Source: Paragorgia papillata
Lineage: Eukaryota; Cnidaria; Anthozoa; Scleralcyonacea; Coralliidae
Direction: 5' to 3'
Length of the DNA: 64,000 nt
Assembly (NCBI GenBank): GCA_035771165.1
Contig: JAWNZC010000235.1
Coordinates: 310,001-374,000 of the forward strand
Part shown: in pieces, positions 41,420 through 50,764 of the stretch
How positions within the stretch are numbered: position 1 is the first letter of the stretch
How the letters are laid out: each line of letters opens with the position of its first letter
Position numbers and translations under genes: made by a program
Notes under the pieces: model-generated
Told to the model about the DNA's origin: nothing
Database searches by the model: none
The model's input: only the letters and a program-made list of their open reading frames with translations

Positions 41420-42182
41420 ATAGGAAGCGCGCGCTAAGTGACGATCATATTAAAAAATATAAATAAATTACTTTGTTTACAGTTTAACATTCGTTTCATA
41501 AACTGTCCTATGCAGAATTTAACAAGGAATCTAATGCCGTTTACAGAATCTCCGTCTATGCTGCAGAAAATATTTTGTTGGCAAATCAAGGTGTCATTTG
41601 ATCTGAGTCAGCAAGCGCGCGCTAAGTGACGATCATATTAAAAAATATAAATAAATTACTTTTTTTATAGTTTAACATTCGTTTCGTACATTGTCCTATG
41701 TAGAATTTAACAAGCAATCTAATGCCGTTTACAGAATCTCTGTCTACCGTGCAGAAAATATTTTGTTGGCAAATCAACGTGTCATTTGATCTGAGTCAGC
41801 AAGCAAGCGCTAAGTGACGATCATATATAAAAATATAAATAAATTACTTTGTTTACAGTTTAACATTCGTTCCGTACATTTTCCTATGCAGAATTTAACA
41901 AGGAATCTAATCCCGTTTACAGAATCTCCGTCTATGCTGCAGAAAATATTTTGTTGGCAAATCAAGGTGTCATTTGATCTGAGTCAGCAAGCGCGCGCTA
42001 AGTGACGATCATATTAAAAAATATAAATAAATTACTTTGTTTACAGTTTAACATTCGTTTCGTACATTGTCCTATGTAGAATTTAACAAGGAATCTAATC
42101 CCGTTTACAGAATCTCCGTCTACCGTGCAGAAAATATTTTGTTGGCAAATCAAGGTGTCATTTGATCTGAGTCAGCAAGAGT
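41420..42182 (-). repeat. Inverted block of the 188-bp satellite (about 4 monomers)
   Basis: From AGGAAGCGCGCGCTAAG at 41,420 the satellite appears in the opposite orientation to the main array, with landmarks near 41,436, 41,624, 41,812 and 42,000 (188-bp spacing). It carries private changes such as TCTATGCTGCAGAAAA and GAATCTAATCCCG, and shares AAGGTGTCATTTGATC with variant D of the nearest end of the main array. It begins exactly where the Crypton fragment stops. Confidence 0.95.
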
Positions 42183-42189
42183 GCGTTAC

Positions 42190-42335
42190 AAAATAGATGT
42201 TCAGAAAATTTAGAAAAATAATTGAAATCACATATTTAATATCGCTAGACGCAGAATTGTATAAGGAATCGAACGGTATATTTGGATTCGCTATCTACCG
42301 AGCAGAAAATTATTTAGATGGAGCGCGGCTTGTTT
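42190..42335 (-). repeat. Highly diverged satellite monomer
   Basis: After the last good monomer, similarity persists in weakened form: AGACGCAGAATTGTATAAGG, GAATCGAACGGTATATTTGG and CTATCTACCGAGCAGAAAAT can be aligned with the monomer's GCAGAATTTAACAAGG, GAATCTAATGCCGTTTAC and CGTCTACCGTGCAGAAAAT. Edge monomers of satellites usually escape homogenisation and decay, which fits this position. Confidence 0.7.
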
Positions 42336-42499
42336 GTTATTAAGTCTGAATAGGTTTAATATGGAGAGAATGGGATTAAAGTCTAGCATTCTTAAAACAT
42401 AATTTTACTTGAAGAAATGTAGTTTGTACGAACGTAAATGTCCTAAATTATCGACGGTAAATGATTATTTTGTGTTAAAGTTGTATTGAACGAGTTAAA

Positions 42500-42720
42500 A
42501 GACCGACGAAACATTGGTCTGCGAAGCGAGACTGCTGCTCGACCGCGCCCCCCTGGAAGCGCCATTGCGAAACATTGCTGTGCCGAATTGGCAGCTATCT
42601 TAATTGGCAGTGAATTGGCAGCTGGCGAATTGGCAGCTAACTTCACGGGGTTGTGCCCACGCGCTGCCAAGATGGGCTCCCTGTGGATAAAGTGGAGAGA
42701 ATTGTCTACGATAACTGCAA
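42500..42720. other. GC-rich, CpG-containing stretch upstream of the zinc-finger ORF
   Basis: This is clearly richer in G+C than its surroundings, with several CpG dinucleotides. It includes three copies of GAATTGGCAGCT or close variants (about 42,585-42,640). ORFs are open on both strands (42,486-42,767 plus from a TTG; 42,443-42,730 minus from an ATG at 42,730), but neither shows a known domain. It may be the promoter or 5' untranslated part of the zinc-finger gene, or a fragment of a mobile element. Confidence 0.35.
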
Positions 42721-42782
42721 AAGCTGACATGACGAAGAAAAATCCTGTTATGAAAGAAAAATGTTAATCGCATAGCTGTCCT

Positions 42783-42835
42783 GGTAGTTCGTCACATTTA
42801 AGACGTCATATGATAACACATGGCGAGGAGAAACC
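42783..42835 (+). pseudogene. Remnant of an upstream C2H2 finger, out of frame
   Basis: In the frame one base away from the zinc-finger ORF, the DNA just upstream reads [17 protein letters not shown], the helix, second histidine and linker of a C2H2 finger. That frame then hits a TGA. The run CCC at 42,834-42,836 has one C more than the CCG expected for a linker proline codon, so a single-base insertion separates this half finger from finger 1. The N-terminal half of the same finger is not recognisable: a TAA precedes it and the second cysteine position is lost. Confidence 0.65.
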
Positions 42836-43941
42836 CGTTCCAGTGTGATATCTGTGAGAAGACATTTTCTCGTTCAGGTCACTTACTAGTTCATAAAAGA
42901 ACACATACTGGAGAGAAACCATTCAAATGTGATGTCTGTGACAAGACATTTTCTCGTTCAGGTCACTTACTAGTTCATAAAAGAACACATACTGGAGAGA
43001 AACCATTCAAATGTGATATCTGTGACAAGACATTTTCTCACTCAGGTAAATTACTACTTCATAAAAGAACACATACTGGAGAGAAACCATTCAAATGTGA
43101 TATCTGTGAGAAGACATTTTCTCGTTCAGATAACTTACTAGTTCATAAAAGAACACATACTGGAGAGAAACCATTCAAATGTGATATCTGTGACAAGACA
43201 TTTTCTCAGTCCAGTACCTTATCACATCATAACAGAACTCATACTGGGGAAAAACCTTTTAAATGTGATATTTGTGACAAGACATTTTCTCACTCCAGTA
43301 CCTTATCACATCATAACAGAACTCATACTGGGGAAAAACCTTTCAAATGTGATATTTGTGACAAGACATTTTCTCATAATAGTGCCTTATCACGTCATAA
43401 AAGAACACATACATGTACTGGGGAAAAACCTTTTAAATGTGACATTTGTGACAAGACATTTTCTCACTCCAGTGCCTTATCACAGCATAAAAGAACACAT
43501 ACTGGGGAAAAACCTTTTAAATGTGATATTTGTGACAAGACATTTTCTCAGTCCAGTGCCTTATCGCGTCATAAAAGAACACATACTGGGGAAAAACCTT
43601 TTAAATGTGATATTTGTGACAAGACGTTTTCTCACTGCAGTGCCTTATCAAAGCATAAAAGAACACATACTGGGGGAAAACCTCTTAAATGTGATATTTG
43701 TGACAAGACATTTACTCAGTCAAGTCACTTACTGCGACACCAAAAAAGTCATACAAAAGAAAAAACCTTCAGATGTAGTTTCTGCAATGGAACATTCAGT
43801 AATGAAATATTTGATCGACATTTGTTAATCCATGAACTGGAAGCCACAGCACCAACTGGAATGGAGTACATATGTTTTCAATGTGAGGCCAGATTTGACT
43901 TGGCCACTCATTTAATAAGTCATGTGAACAAGGGTCATTAA
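42820..43941 (+). CDS. Tandem C2H2 zinc-finger protein, 13 fingers
   Basis: The 373-residue product starts at an ATG and consists almost entirely of C2H2 fingers, so it is most likely a nuclear sequence-specific DNA-binding protein. Fingers 1-11 are regular (consensus [11 protein letters not shown], helix, [10 protein letters not shown] linker), starting at residue 7 and repeating every 28. The linker between fingers 7 and 8 carries two extra residues (HTCTGEKP). Finger 10 ends in TGGKP and finger 11 in TKEKT. Fingers 12 (from about residue 317) and 13 ([10 protein letters not shown]) are diverged, as is common at the end of such arrays. Contact residues at helix positions -1, 2, 3 and 6 vary, for example R-G-H-V in fingers 1 and 2, R-D-N-V in finger 4, Q-S-T-H in finger 5 and H-S-A-R in finger 7, while the framework is nearly constant. 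No KRAB, SCAN, BTB or ZAD domain is visible. The ATG lies in an out-of-frame remnant of an earlier finger, so the true N-terminus may be lost. A functional gene and a recent 5'-truncated copy are both possible. Confidence 0.85.
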   Translation: MARRNPFQCDICEKTFSRSGHLLVHKRTHTGEKPFKCDVCDKTFSRSGHLLVHKRTHTGEKPFKCDICDKTFSHSGKLLLHKRTHTGEKPFKCDICEKTFSRSDNLLVHKRTHTGEKPFKCDICDKTFSQSSTLSHHNRTHTGEKPFKCDICDKTFSHSSTLSHHNRTHTGEKPFKCDICDKTFSHNSALSRHKRTHTCTGEKPFKCDICDKTFSHSSALSQHKRTHTGEKPFKCDICDKTFSQSSALSRHKRTHTGEKPFKCDICDKTFSHCSALSKHKRTHTGGKPLKCDICDKTFTQSSHLLRHQKSHTKEKTFRCSFCNGTFSNEIFDRHLLIHELEATAPTGMEYICFQCEARFDLATHLISHVNKGH

Positions 43942-44363
43942 AGTGAGTGTATACTGGCTAGTTTGGTACATGTACAATTGTAACAGTAAGTATATATTCT
44001 AAAATATTGTGAAATATTTAGTTTACTTAGCAATTCTATTTGTTTAGCTAGGTTAACTTGTTGCTTTACAACTGAACTTACCAAACTTGATGTTTCCTAA
44101 ATGAGTTTTTGAGCAAGTGATGAATGAGCAAATTTATGCACCACAACTGTTTGGGTTTTTATAAGAACAAAATTTGTAATTTTATGCATACTGTATACCT
44201 TCAAATATTTTAAAGGTTTGAATTAATAACTTTATTTCAGTTTGTCATTTCACGGCAATTCCATGTGACAGATGTTACATCCAAAGGAATTATTTGAAAG
44301 AAATTATCTTATTACTCTTCAACTGCTAAATGTCGGTAATAATTCCATGTCCTAAATAACCCA
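43942..44363 (+). other. 3' flank of the zinc-finger ORF
   Basis: AT-rich, with no ORF of note. The ORF ends in TAA at 43,939-43,941. The first clear AATAAA downstream is at 44,429-44,434, a possible but unproven polyadenylation signal. Confidence 0.35.
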
Positions 44364-44418
44364 GAAAGCCTGACCCCAACACACACCCTCATGAAAGCCT
44401 GACCCCAACACACACCCT
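44364..44418 (+). repeat. 29-bp direct duplication
   Basis: GAAAGCCTGACCCCAACACA plus CACCCT occurs at 44,364-44,389 and again at 44,393-44,418. It lies between inverted copies of TTCCATGTCCT (44,343) and AGGACATGGA (about 44,447), so the whole may be a small fold-back element. Confidence 0.85.
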
Positions 44419-44537
44419 AATCCTAACCAATAAATTCGTGAATATAGGACATGGATTTATAACCTAAATGTCTACCCTCCCTTTTTGGTAGAAATAACAA
44501 GTAATTATAAGATCTACCTCATGAGAAAGTCTAATTA

Positions 44538-44603
44538 CTCGGGCTACCTGTGGTAGGCCGAGTCTAGGTTTCGGCTTTTTTTTTTGGGAGGGGGGGGGGG
44601 GTT
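44538..44603. repeat. Hairpin followed by T and G homopolymers
   Basis: CTCGGGCTACC and GGTAGGCCGAG (44,538-44,562) pair with one mismatch around a TGT loop. The sequence then reads GTCTAGGTTTCGGC, ten T and about sixteen G interrupted by one A. It could be the end of a mobile element. It is not a terminator in the bacterial sense. Confidence 0.6.
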
Positions 44604-45522
44604 TCCACAAAATTGCATTATTGCATCATCCCATCAGGCCTTGCCAAACTGTAAGGCATATTGTGTGCTCGACTTTTTCGAGTTCTTTTGCCTTTGATTG
44701 TGTTGGGTTGAGATGTTTTCCAACAGTATTGGTGAATTCATGAGTACCGTAGTTGATCAGTACAGAATAGACAAATTTATTACAGACATGAAAAAATGCC
44801 GTGTTGACATCAGTACCTAGGAAGTTTGACTTGAGGACTAGGGACACAAGAAAGGGTCACAGTATATCAAAGAACATATACGTACTGTTTACCTAGTAAC
44901 AGCTTTCTCCTTGTTTGAATAGCTTTACCTTTTGCAAGTGACCGAGTTATAGTTGATCAGTAATGCGGCTGACAATCTTCATCCTAAACATGCTCACAAA
45001 GGCTTACAATGTTTACAACTGCACACGCCGGTGATCGCGATAGACCTAGTATGTAAAAGATGATGAATACTTAATATGCTGTTATTATTTCGCTTCACTT
45101 TAGTATCCAGACTGTTTTCTTTGATGTGATGGACAGGTATAATTTTCTTGTGTTTGGTGAAATTTAGCCGTCTTATCTTCTTTGGAAGATCCCGTTTGGT
45201 TGTTTAAGACGCACTGCTATGACTATCCCTCGCTATTTTCACCGAGACCTTGTTAACGATTTATTAATAAGTGTTCCAATCTACTTGAAACGGCATTCAT
45301 TCATTAAGTTTCATTTCTCCCGATAAACAAGAACTAATACGGCTTACTGTGTAACTTTCCTATTGACGAGTAAAATCGTCTGGCGTTAGCCAGAGTAAAA
45401 TACTAAAAGCACTCTTGGACATTAAAGGGTTAACCGTGGAAAAGTTTCGGAGTAGTATGAACGCTCGCTGAAGCGTCAAGAAATCCGAACAGATTCGTTT
45501 GAACACAACGAAATTCCGTTGA
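44604..45522. other. Unannotated sequence
   Basis: A 73-codon ORF on the minus strand (44,626-44,847) begins with GTG and matches no family I know. Near 45,367-45,405 the text ACGAGTAAAATCGTCTGG, with GTTAGCCAGAGTAAAATAC after it, looks like a dispersed repeat of cnidarian genomes; that is recollection, not a search. Nothing else is supported. Confidence 0.35.
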
Positions 45523-45549
45523 TATATATATATATATATAATATATATT
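45523..45549. repeat. (TA)n microsatellite
   Basis: A short run of TA dinucleotides with one slipped AA, at the left border of the fold-back element. Confidence 0.9.
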
Positions 45550-45559
45550 TAACAGTTAT

Positions 45560-46454
45560 ACCATGAGCTCGAGTCGTATATGAGCTCATAGCCAACGAGG
45601 CGCTTCGCCGAGTTGGCTATTAGTTCGTATACGACGAGAGCGAATTATATTGTCATATTGCCATTATTATATTGCCAAGCACTGTACAAGAGACAAAATT
45701 ACAGCGAAATGTTTGAAACAACAAACTTCCGGCATAGGCAACTAATACTTCCGCCATGCATTATGATGCATTCACATAGAGTTTCTCGCTGAGCTGTTCG
45801 GCAAACAGCTTTGAAATGTTGCATATAAAATGTTGCTCGAGAGGCAAAAAATGTGTTAAGCAGAACAACAAAAAAGATTAACAGGTACCTTTATGAAGTC
45901 AAAAGGTGGGTCAGTTGTTTATATTAGCGTTGCTGTCGTGAAAAAGGTTTTGATTTCATGCAAAAATGAAACTGAAACACCTTCGGCAGTGAAACTAAAT
46001 TACTTAGTTGGTTGTTTTTGAAAAAGAACATGCTTTTTACTACTCCAAATGCTTATCTAAATCAAAAAAGTCTTTTTACTGGTAATCTCCTACGAAATGT
46101 GTGTTGTAAGCTTGATTTTAACCGTGAGTTTCTTTGTTTGGGAACAAATTAATATCAACCCGCTAATTTAGTCGTGTTTTTGAAGTAAAAAGACGTAATT
46201 TTTAGGTGAATTTTACCATTTGACATGCTAAATTGTGCATTTGTTAATGTATTTTTACACAATGTTGGTTTTGTACACATTGGTTTGAGGGTGTTGATGT
46301 TTTTCTGTATAAAAATCCGTCAATTTCAACTCTTTTCTGCAGTTTAAAAAAACATGCCGCCATCTTGTTTTTCCTCTACTAGCAGGATATGAGCTGATAA
46401 CCTGGTAGTAGGGAACCAATCAGATTACGCAAAAGCTCATATCCGATAGCATGC
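45560..46454. mobile_element. Putative fold-back element between two TA tracts
   Basis: The left part contains a strong hairpin (45,565-45,642): arms containing CATAGCCAACGAGGCG and CGCCGAGTTGGCTATTAG, and outer parts GTCGTATATGAGC and GTTCGTATACGAC, pair with few mismatches. The right part (46,385-46,450) has GGATATGAGCTGATAACC and AGCTCATATCC, sharing the TATGAGCT core with the left end. TA microsatellites border both ends. No ORF of interest lies inside. Non-autonomous DNA transposon is an inference from the symmetry. Confidence 0.4.
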
Positions 46455-46494
<40 letters not shown>

Positions 46495-46505
46495 TATATA
46501 TATAT
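46455..46505. repeat. (TA)n microsatellite
   Basis: About 25 dinucleotides with two AA interruptions. ORFs crossing it read as alternating Ile-Tyr and are spurious. Confidence 0.95.
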
Positions 46506-46843
46506 GCGCTTGACGACCCGTGACGCGTATGATATACGTGTATGATCAGGGGCGCCGGAAGCTACGTAAGGCGGTGGGGGCAGCCATATAAAAAGGGCAC
46601 TTTTTCTCAGCATTAATTTTTGCACGTGATAAATAATGTTCGCCAATTTTGCTCAAAAGCATAAAATAACCAAAAAGCATAACGGTATAATATAATGAAT
46701 GACAATGTATTGAGAAAGAAAATTCAACGACTGAGTTGTACATATTGATGCTACATTCCTATTTGCATTTAAGAAAACATGGCAACTTTAATGAATCAGA
46801 AAACACCCGCCAAGTGAAAAAGGCCTGGGCACAAGACACAGCT

Positions 46844-47205
46844 CAACCTCGTTCTCATGCAGGGCGTTTTTGAAATTTGTAAGGTGGGAAAAGGTTCTGG
46901 CGTCGACTGTTCGATTCTGTATTTTCATTGGTTGATTGCTTTTCTTAAACATTCCTCATGAAACATATTTATGCATAGTTTTGTGCCAGTTATGATCAAA
47001 TAGCTTCAACGGAACCGCCAACGGGACAAATAGGACCGCCATTACCATGAACTTCTCCCACGGGGCTGCCATTACTCAGAATGATTTTGCATACTAAACT
47101 AAATTGCTAATTTATTACGCCCAGTATTCTTGTGTGCTGTGACTAGCCGATGCCAGGGCTTTTTCCCACCCTCTAAATTTCAAAAACGCCCTGAGAACGA
47201 GGTTG
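46844..47205. mobile_element. MITE nested inside the hAT element
   Basis: Terminal inverted repeats of about 50 bp begin CAACCTCGTTCTCA and end TGAGAACGAGGTTG. They continue inward as GGGCGTTTTTGAAATTT and AAATTTCAAAAACGCCC, with GGTGGGAAAA and TTTTCCCACC beyond. The 9-bp sequence GACACAGCT occurs immediately on both sides (46,835-46,843 and 47,206-47,214), a perfect target-site duplication. Long inverted repeats with a 9-bp duplication would suit a Mutator-like element; an 8-bp superfamily is possible if one base belongs to the end. It is 362 bp and non-coding. Confidence 0.85.
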
Positions 47206-47404
47206 GACACAGCTAACCCAAGTCAAAATTAGTCTGCTGCCTCTGTGTGGTCTGCAGTAATAAGTTAGCTTGTGAGTCATTTGAGATTTTGAGGTATTAA
47301 TACAAAAGTCATTTAATACAATAATACAAATGGCAATTCCTGTAGAAAACATTCCTCTTACGAGAAAGGGCAATTGGTTGCCCCCGTGCTGCCCCCGCGC
47401 TGTG

Positions 47405-47562
47405 AGGGCAGGGGGGAATGGAGTGGAGTACAGTAGAGTAGAATGGAGTGTCCAGAGTGCAGTAGATTGGAGTTGAGTGGAGTAGAATGGATTGCAGTAG
47501 AGTGGAGTAGAATGGAGTGGAGTGCAGTAGAATGGAGCGGAGTGCAGTAGAGTGGAGTGCAG
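47405..47562 (+). repeat. GGAGT-based minisatellite
   Basis: Pentamers GGAGT, AGAGT, GCAGT and variants alternate as TGGAGTAGAA and TGGAGTGCAGTAGAG for about 155 bp inside the hAT element, flanked by GGGGCAG/CTGCCCC. Two ORFs on the minus strand rich in Leu-His-Ser-Thr are translations of this repeat. Confidence 0.9.
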
Positions 47563-47608
47563 TAGCTGCCCCCACTGCCCCCGTGGCTCCGGCGCCTCTG
47601 TGTATGAT

Positions 47609-49147
47609 ACGCGTGTCATCATACGCGTGTCATGTATATACGCGAGCGGTACTGTAATTGTGCAATTTTGTTTTACAATCTCATCTTTCACTTGATTGAT
47701 GAGAAACCAATTCTTGACAGTTTATGAAAATGCTCAAATTTTGTTAAACATGTACATGTACAGTGTCTGCAACAGGAGAGAACAAAAGATTTTATGCTAT
47801 TTATGCTAATTAAATGCAGTTTCATGTTAGTAGAACAAGTCAACTACTCATCGCTCAAAGAAAACCAGCAATGTACAGGTAGTCGACTTGTGGCAAGTCT
47901 AAAAAGTGAACATCAAATCAAACTTCGTAATCCCTGAGCCCAGGCGGAGGGCCGAAAACCGAAGGCCCGGAGACCGGTGAGGGTGCTAATCTCGACGTGC
48001 GTGGAGTCCACTTTACACGCGAGATGAAAAGCTGAAAGTAATTCTGAAACCTGTTTATATTATATATGTTATCAAATCCACAACTTGCGCAGTTCGAATA
48101 GCAGGGTACTGGTAACTAACCTGTTAAATTATTCAAATTATTTAAATTTACGTCAGCAAATTATAGTTTATAAGTTCGGTTGGATTACGAAATAGTTTTT
48201 CAACGATCATGACGAAAGAAATCTTTGCCAGAAAAATGGTTTCAGCTAAAATGTACATTAATATTACTATGGAAAAAGACCGAAGAAAGAAGGCTAAGAA
48301 GAGATGTGGCAGCGAGAAAAAGACAACAATAAATACGACTTAAAACTCACACTGAAAAAAGCCAAAAAATTAATACGATAAAGACCGAAAACGATGCCGA
48401 CCGAATCAACTGAAAGAAGAAGGATGTGTCCTGAAACTGTTCAAAGCCGGTAAAAAATTTTGCTCTGGTGTATTCTACATAACTCGAGAGGGAACGATTA
48501 AGAAATTTTGAAACAAACGGCTTTTCAGATCATGAAGAGAACTGAATGATGCCTTGTCATATTTATGTGTCAACAACGAAAAAAGTAAGAAACCGCGAAC
48601 GAGAAAAACAATCCGAAAAGAGTAGACTAGGCAGTGTTTGTGGTGACAAATGCAGAAGAAGTTTAACGGTAGGAGATTCATATTCACCAGTTTAGATAAG
48701 TTAAAACGGAAGAAATCTTGAAAATGAAAATTGATATAAAAAATATATTGTCTAGAGTTGTCAGTTGAACGCTAGGACGTTGACTTGTGTCTTGTCTTGG
48801 CCACTGTTTATATCTATTTTTGAATGGAAATTTGTGATTTGGTTCACAACTTACGCGATTTCTTTTAATTATTGTATTTAATTCATGTTATTTTTAGTCC
48901 TTTCTTTTATAAGCGCATGCTTCACATTTCTGGTTCTGTCTGACCTAAACAAGGGGCTAGCTACCCCCCGAAACGTTATATTATTTAAATTAAAGTTTCT
49001 CTTAAGTTAATAGGCCATCGTACAACTCAAAACCTTCCAAATACTATAGCTAGACGCTGTAACCATTAAGCCACTAGTGCTTAGATGGCAGACCGAGGTT
49101 ATTTATGGTATTTGGGAACGAGTTCAACTGCGTACGTGTGTCACAAA
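47609..49147. other. Unannotated sequence
   Basis: It starts with repeated ACGCGTGTCAT motifs (47,609-47,640) that also flank the left side of the hAT insertion. A GC-rich patch with AGGGCCGAAAACCGAAGGCC lies at 47,950-47,970. No ORF with a known domain is visible. One repeat-end motif at about 48,947 is listed separately. Confidence 0.35.
48945..48985 (+). repeat. CTGA-hairpin-CGAAAC motif (retroelement end-like)
   Basis: CTGACCTAAACAA is followed by a hairpin (GGGG, loop CTAGCTA, CCCC) and then CGAAACGTTA. The same architecture occurs at about 53,458 and 61,136. It resembles the conserved motif of Penelope-type retroelement termini, where hammerhead-ribozyme-like cores are known. This copy lacks an exact CTGATGA, so ribozyme activity is doubtful. 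Confidence 0.4.
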
Positions 49148-49149
49148 TA

Positions 49150-49555
49150 CTAGGGACTTTAAGGTCCATCATCCACGACGCGGCAAGCTCGATGACGCGC
49201 TTTAAAACTGACAAAAGAATTCTTAATAAAAACAAAGTGAATGAATAATTTATAATCCCAAGAGTATATCAATACCGTCCTCGTTCTGTGAACAACGCCA
49301 CTCTCAGCATTTTTACGTCTTCAGAACGAGGCGAACACGCAGAAAAGTCAGATGTTTCTTATCGTTGACTTCAGCTCAGACACTACGGCCGGCCACCGTT
49401 TTAGCAAGAACTGGAGCGTCTTGAAAGTCATTAAACAAGCTTAAACATGAAATACGGCAGTTAATTTACCGTGTCTTTTTTTAAATGCATTACTTTTTAA
49501 CCTTTTTAAGGCCGCGTCGTCGAGCTAGCCGCGTCGCAGATCTTAAAGTCCCTAC
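49150..49555. mobile_element. TA-flanked MITE with long inverted repeats
   Basis: The left end, CTAGGGACTTTAAGGTCC with GACGCGGCAAGCTCGATG beyond it, is mirrored on the right by CGTCGAGCTAGCCGCGTC and GATCTTAAAGTCCCTAC. The dinucleotide TA flanks both ends (49,148-49,149 and 49,556-49,557), as expected for a Tc1/mariner-type target duplication. The arms are about 60 bp, the element 406 bp, and the interior non-coding. Confidence 0.75.
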
Positions 49556-49557
49556 TA

Positions 49558-50274
49558 CAAGTTGGACTATACAAAGTCGCATGGCGCCAACTGGTTAATT
49601 TATCTTCAAAATATTATTAATTTCAGAATATTATAATACATATTATACTTAACTCACCATCAATAACTAAGAGAAACAGTAGACATAGAAGTACACTGAC
49701 TTGAATGTAGTTACAAGAATTCAATGCCGTCGGCATATCCAGTTTTACGACAACAAAATTCAAGATACCATGTTACCCAGTTTGAAAATCGCAATATCTC
49801 AACTGTTATATTATAAACGATACACCACTCGTTGATATAAGATATAGAAGACGGACAAACTTTATTCAAAATTTTAGACGGGTGGCATTTATTGTTTAAT
49901 TGAAAAAGCCGGTCAATCGTGCGAACATAACAAAAGTAAAAATATAAACAAACGTACAAGATTAATCAAAAACATCGTTTTCACGCAAAAACGGCAAAAT
50001 TTTATTTATTTATATTTATTCGCTTTTGCCACTGCTAGACGTTCGTATTATAAAACTACATAATAAATTTAATGTCAGAAATAATAGCCAAAGTGTATGC
50101 ATAAGTATGATTCACAAAGCCGACATATATGCCACGAGTTTTAATTAAGCGTTGGCAGGGTGGCCGCAACAGCTTTCCCAATCACTGCAGTCCAAGATTA
50201 GTTCGAATAGTACGACAGTATAGATTTCGTTTGAATGCCTTTAAGGTCACGCGTCAACTTGTAACATTTCAAAA
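49558..50274. other. Unannotated AT-rich sequence
   Basis: The minus-strand ORF 49,711-49,959 (82 codons) has no recognisable domain. I see no RNA gene or transposon ends. Confidence 0.35.
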
Positions 50275-50735
50275 AGTCTTTGACTAAAAAAAACCGTTTT
50301 TATACAAAATTCGATCGAAAAACCTCGTTTTTTATGCAAAATTAAACCGAGAAGACTTGTTTTTAATCCAAAATTTGACAAAAAAGCCTCGTTTTTATGT
50401 GAAGTTCGACCGAAAAAACTCGTTTTCATCCGATGTCCAAACGAAAACCTCGTTTTCATACAAAATTCCACTGAAAAACTTCGTTTTCATCCGAAGTTGG
50501 AATGAAAACCCTTGTTTTCATGTAAAATTCGTGCGAAATGCCTGCTTTTTAATTAAAGCAAAATTCGAACAAAACGCCTGGTTTTGACGGAAAGTTCAAA
50601 CAAAAAGCCTCGTTTTCACGGTAATTCAATCAAAAAGCTTTGTTTTCGTGCAAAGTTTGACCTAGATAAAGCCTCATTTTCATGCAAAATTTGACCGTAA
50701 AGCTTCGTTTTCGTGTACAATTCTACCGATCACTG
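50275..50735 (+). repeat. Degenerate minisatellite, about 32-bp period
   Basis: About 14 imperfect copies of a unit near GCCTCGTTTTCATGCAAAAT followed by TCGACCGAAAAA. The invariant core is CGTTTT. Length varies from about 28 to 36 bp. The overlapping ORFs on both strands (50,247-50,471 minus, 50,357-50,587 plus) are translations of this repeat. Confidence 0.9.
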
Positions 50736-50764
50736 ACGTTAAACATGTATACAAGATAACAGAC

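Larger units (their letters stand above)
46547..47600. mobile_element. Non-autonomous hAT-type element with 8-bp TSD
   Basis: The left end reads CAGGGGCGCCGGAAGC and the right end GGCTCCGGCGCCTCTG, imperfect terminal inverted repeats of the CAGGGGCG type typical of hAT transposons. The perfect 8-bp duplication TGTATGAT flanks both sides (46,539-46,546 and 47,601-47,608), the length expected for hAT. The 1054-bp interior has no transposase. It carries a pentamer-based minisatellite near the right end and a second element inserted at 46,844-47,205. Confidence 0.9.

Noticed and set aside
41438..42005. Plus-strand 63-codon ORFs matching those of the main array
   Set aside because: They are the same satellite in inverted orientation, again starting with GTG.
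42443..42767. Overlapping ORFs of 95 (minus) and 93 (plus) codons
   Set aside because: They owe their length to locally high G+C. The plus one starts with TTG, both contain translations of the GAATTGGCAGCT repeat, and there is no domain.
43181..43828. 215-codon ORF in a second frame of the zinc-finger gene
   Set aside because: It is a shadow of the finger repeat in another frame, with periodic VTRHFL text every 28 residues.
44586..44601. G-quadruplex or rho-independent terminator after the 44,538 hairpin
   Set aside because: The context is eukaryotic. The hairpin plus T-run is short, and the G run is a homopolymer whose length is uncertain.
47173..47691. 172- and 88-codon minus-strand ORFs rich in Leu, His, Ser and Thr
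   Set aside because: They translate the GGAGT minisatellite inside a hAT element.
50247..50587. Overlapping ORFs on opposite strands with KTSF/NRF-like repeats
   Set aside because: They are produced by the 32-bp minisatellite. Similar text appears on both strands.
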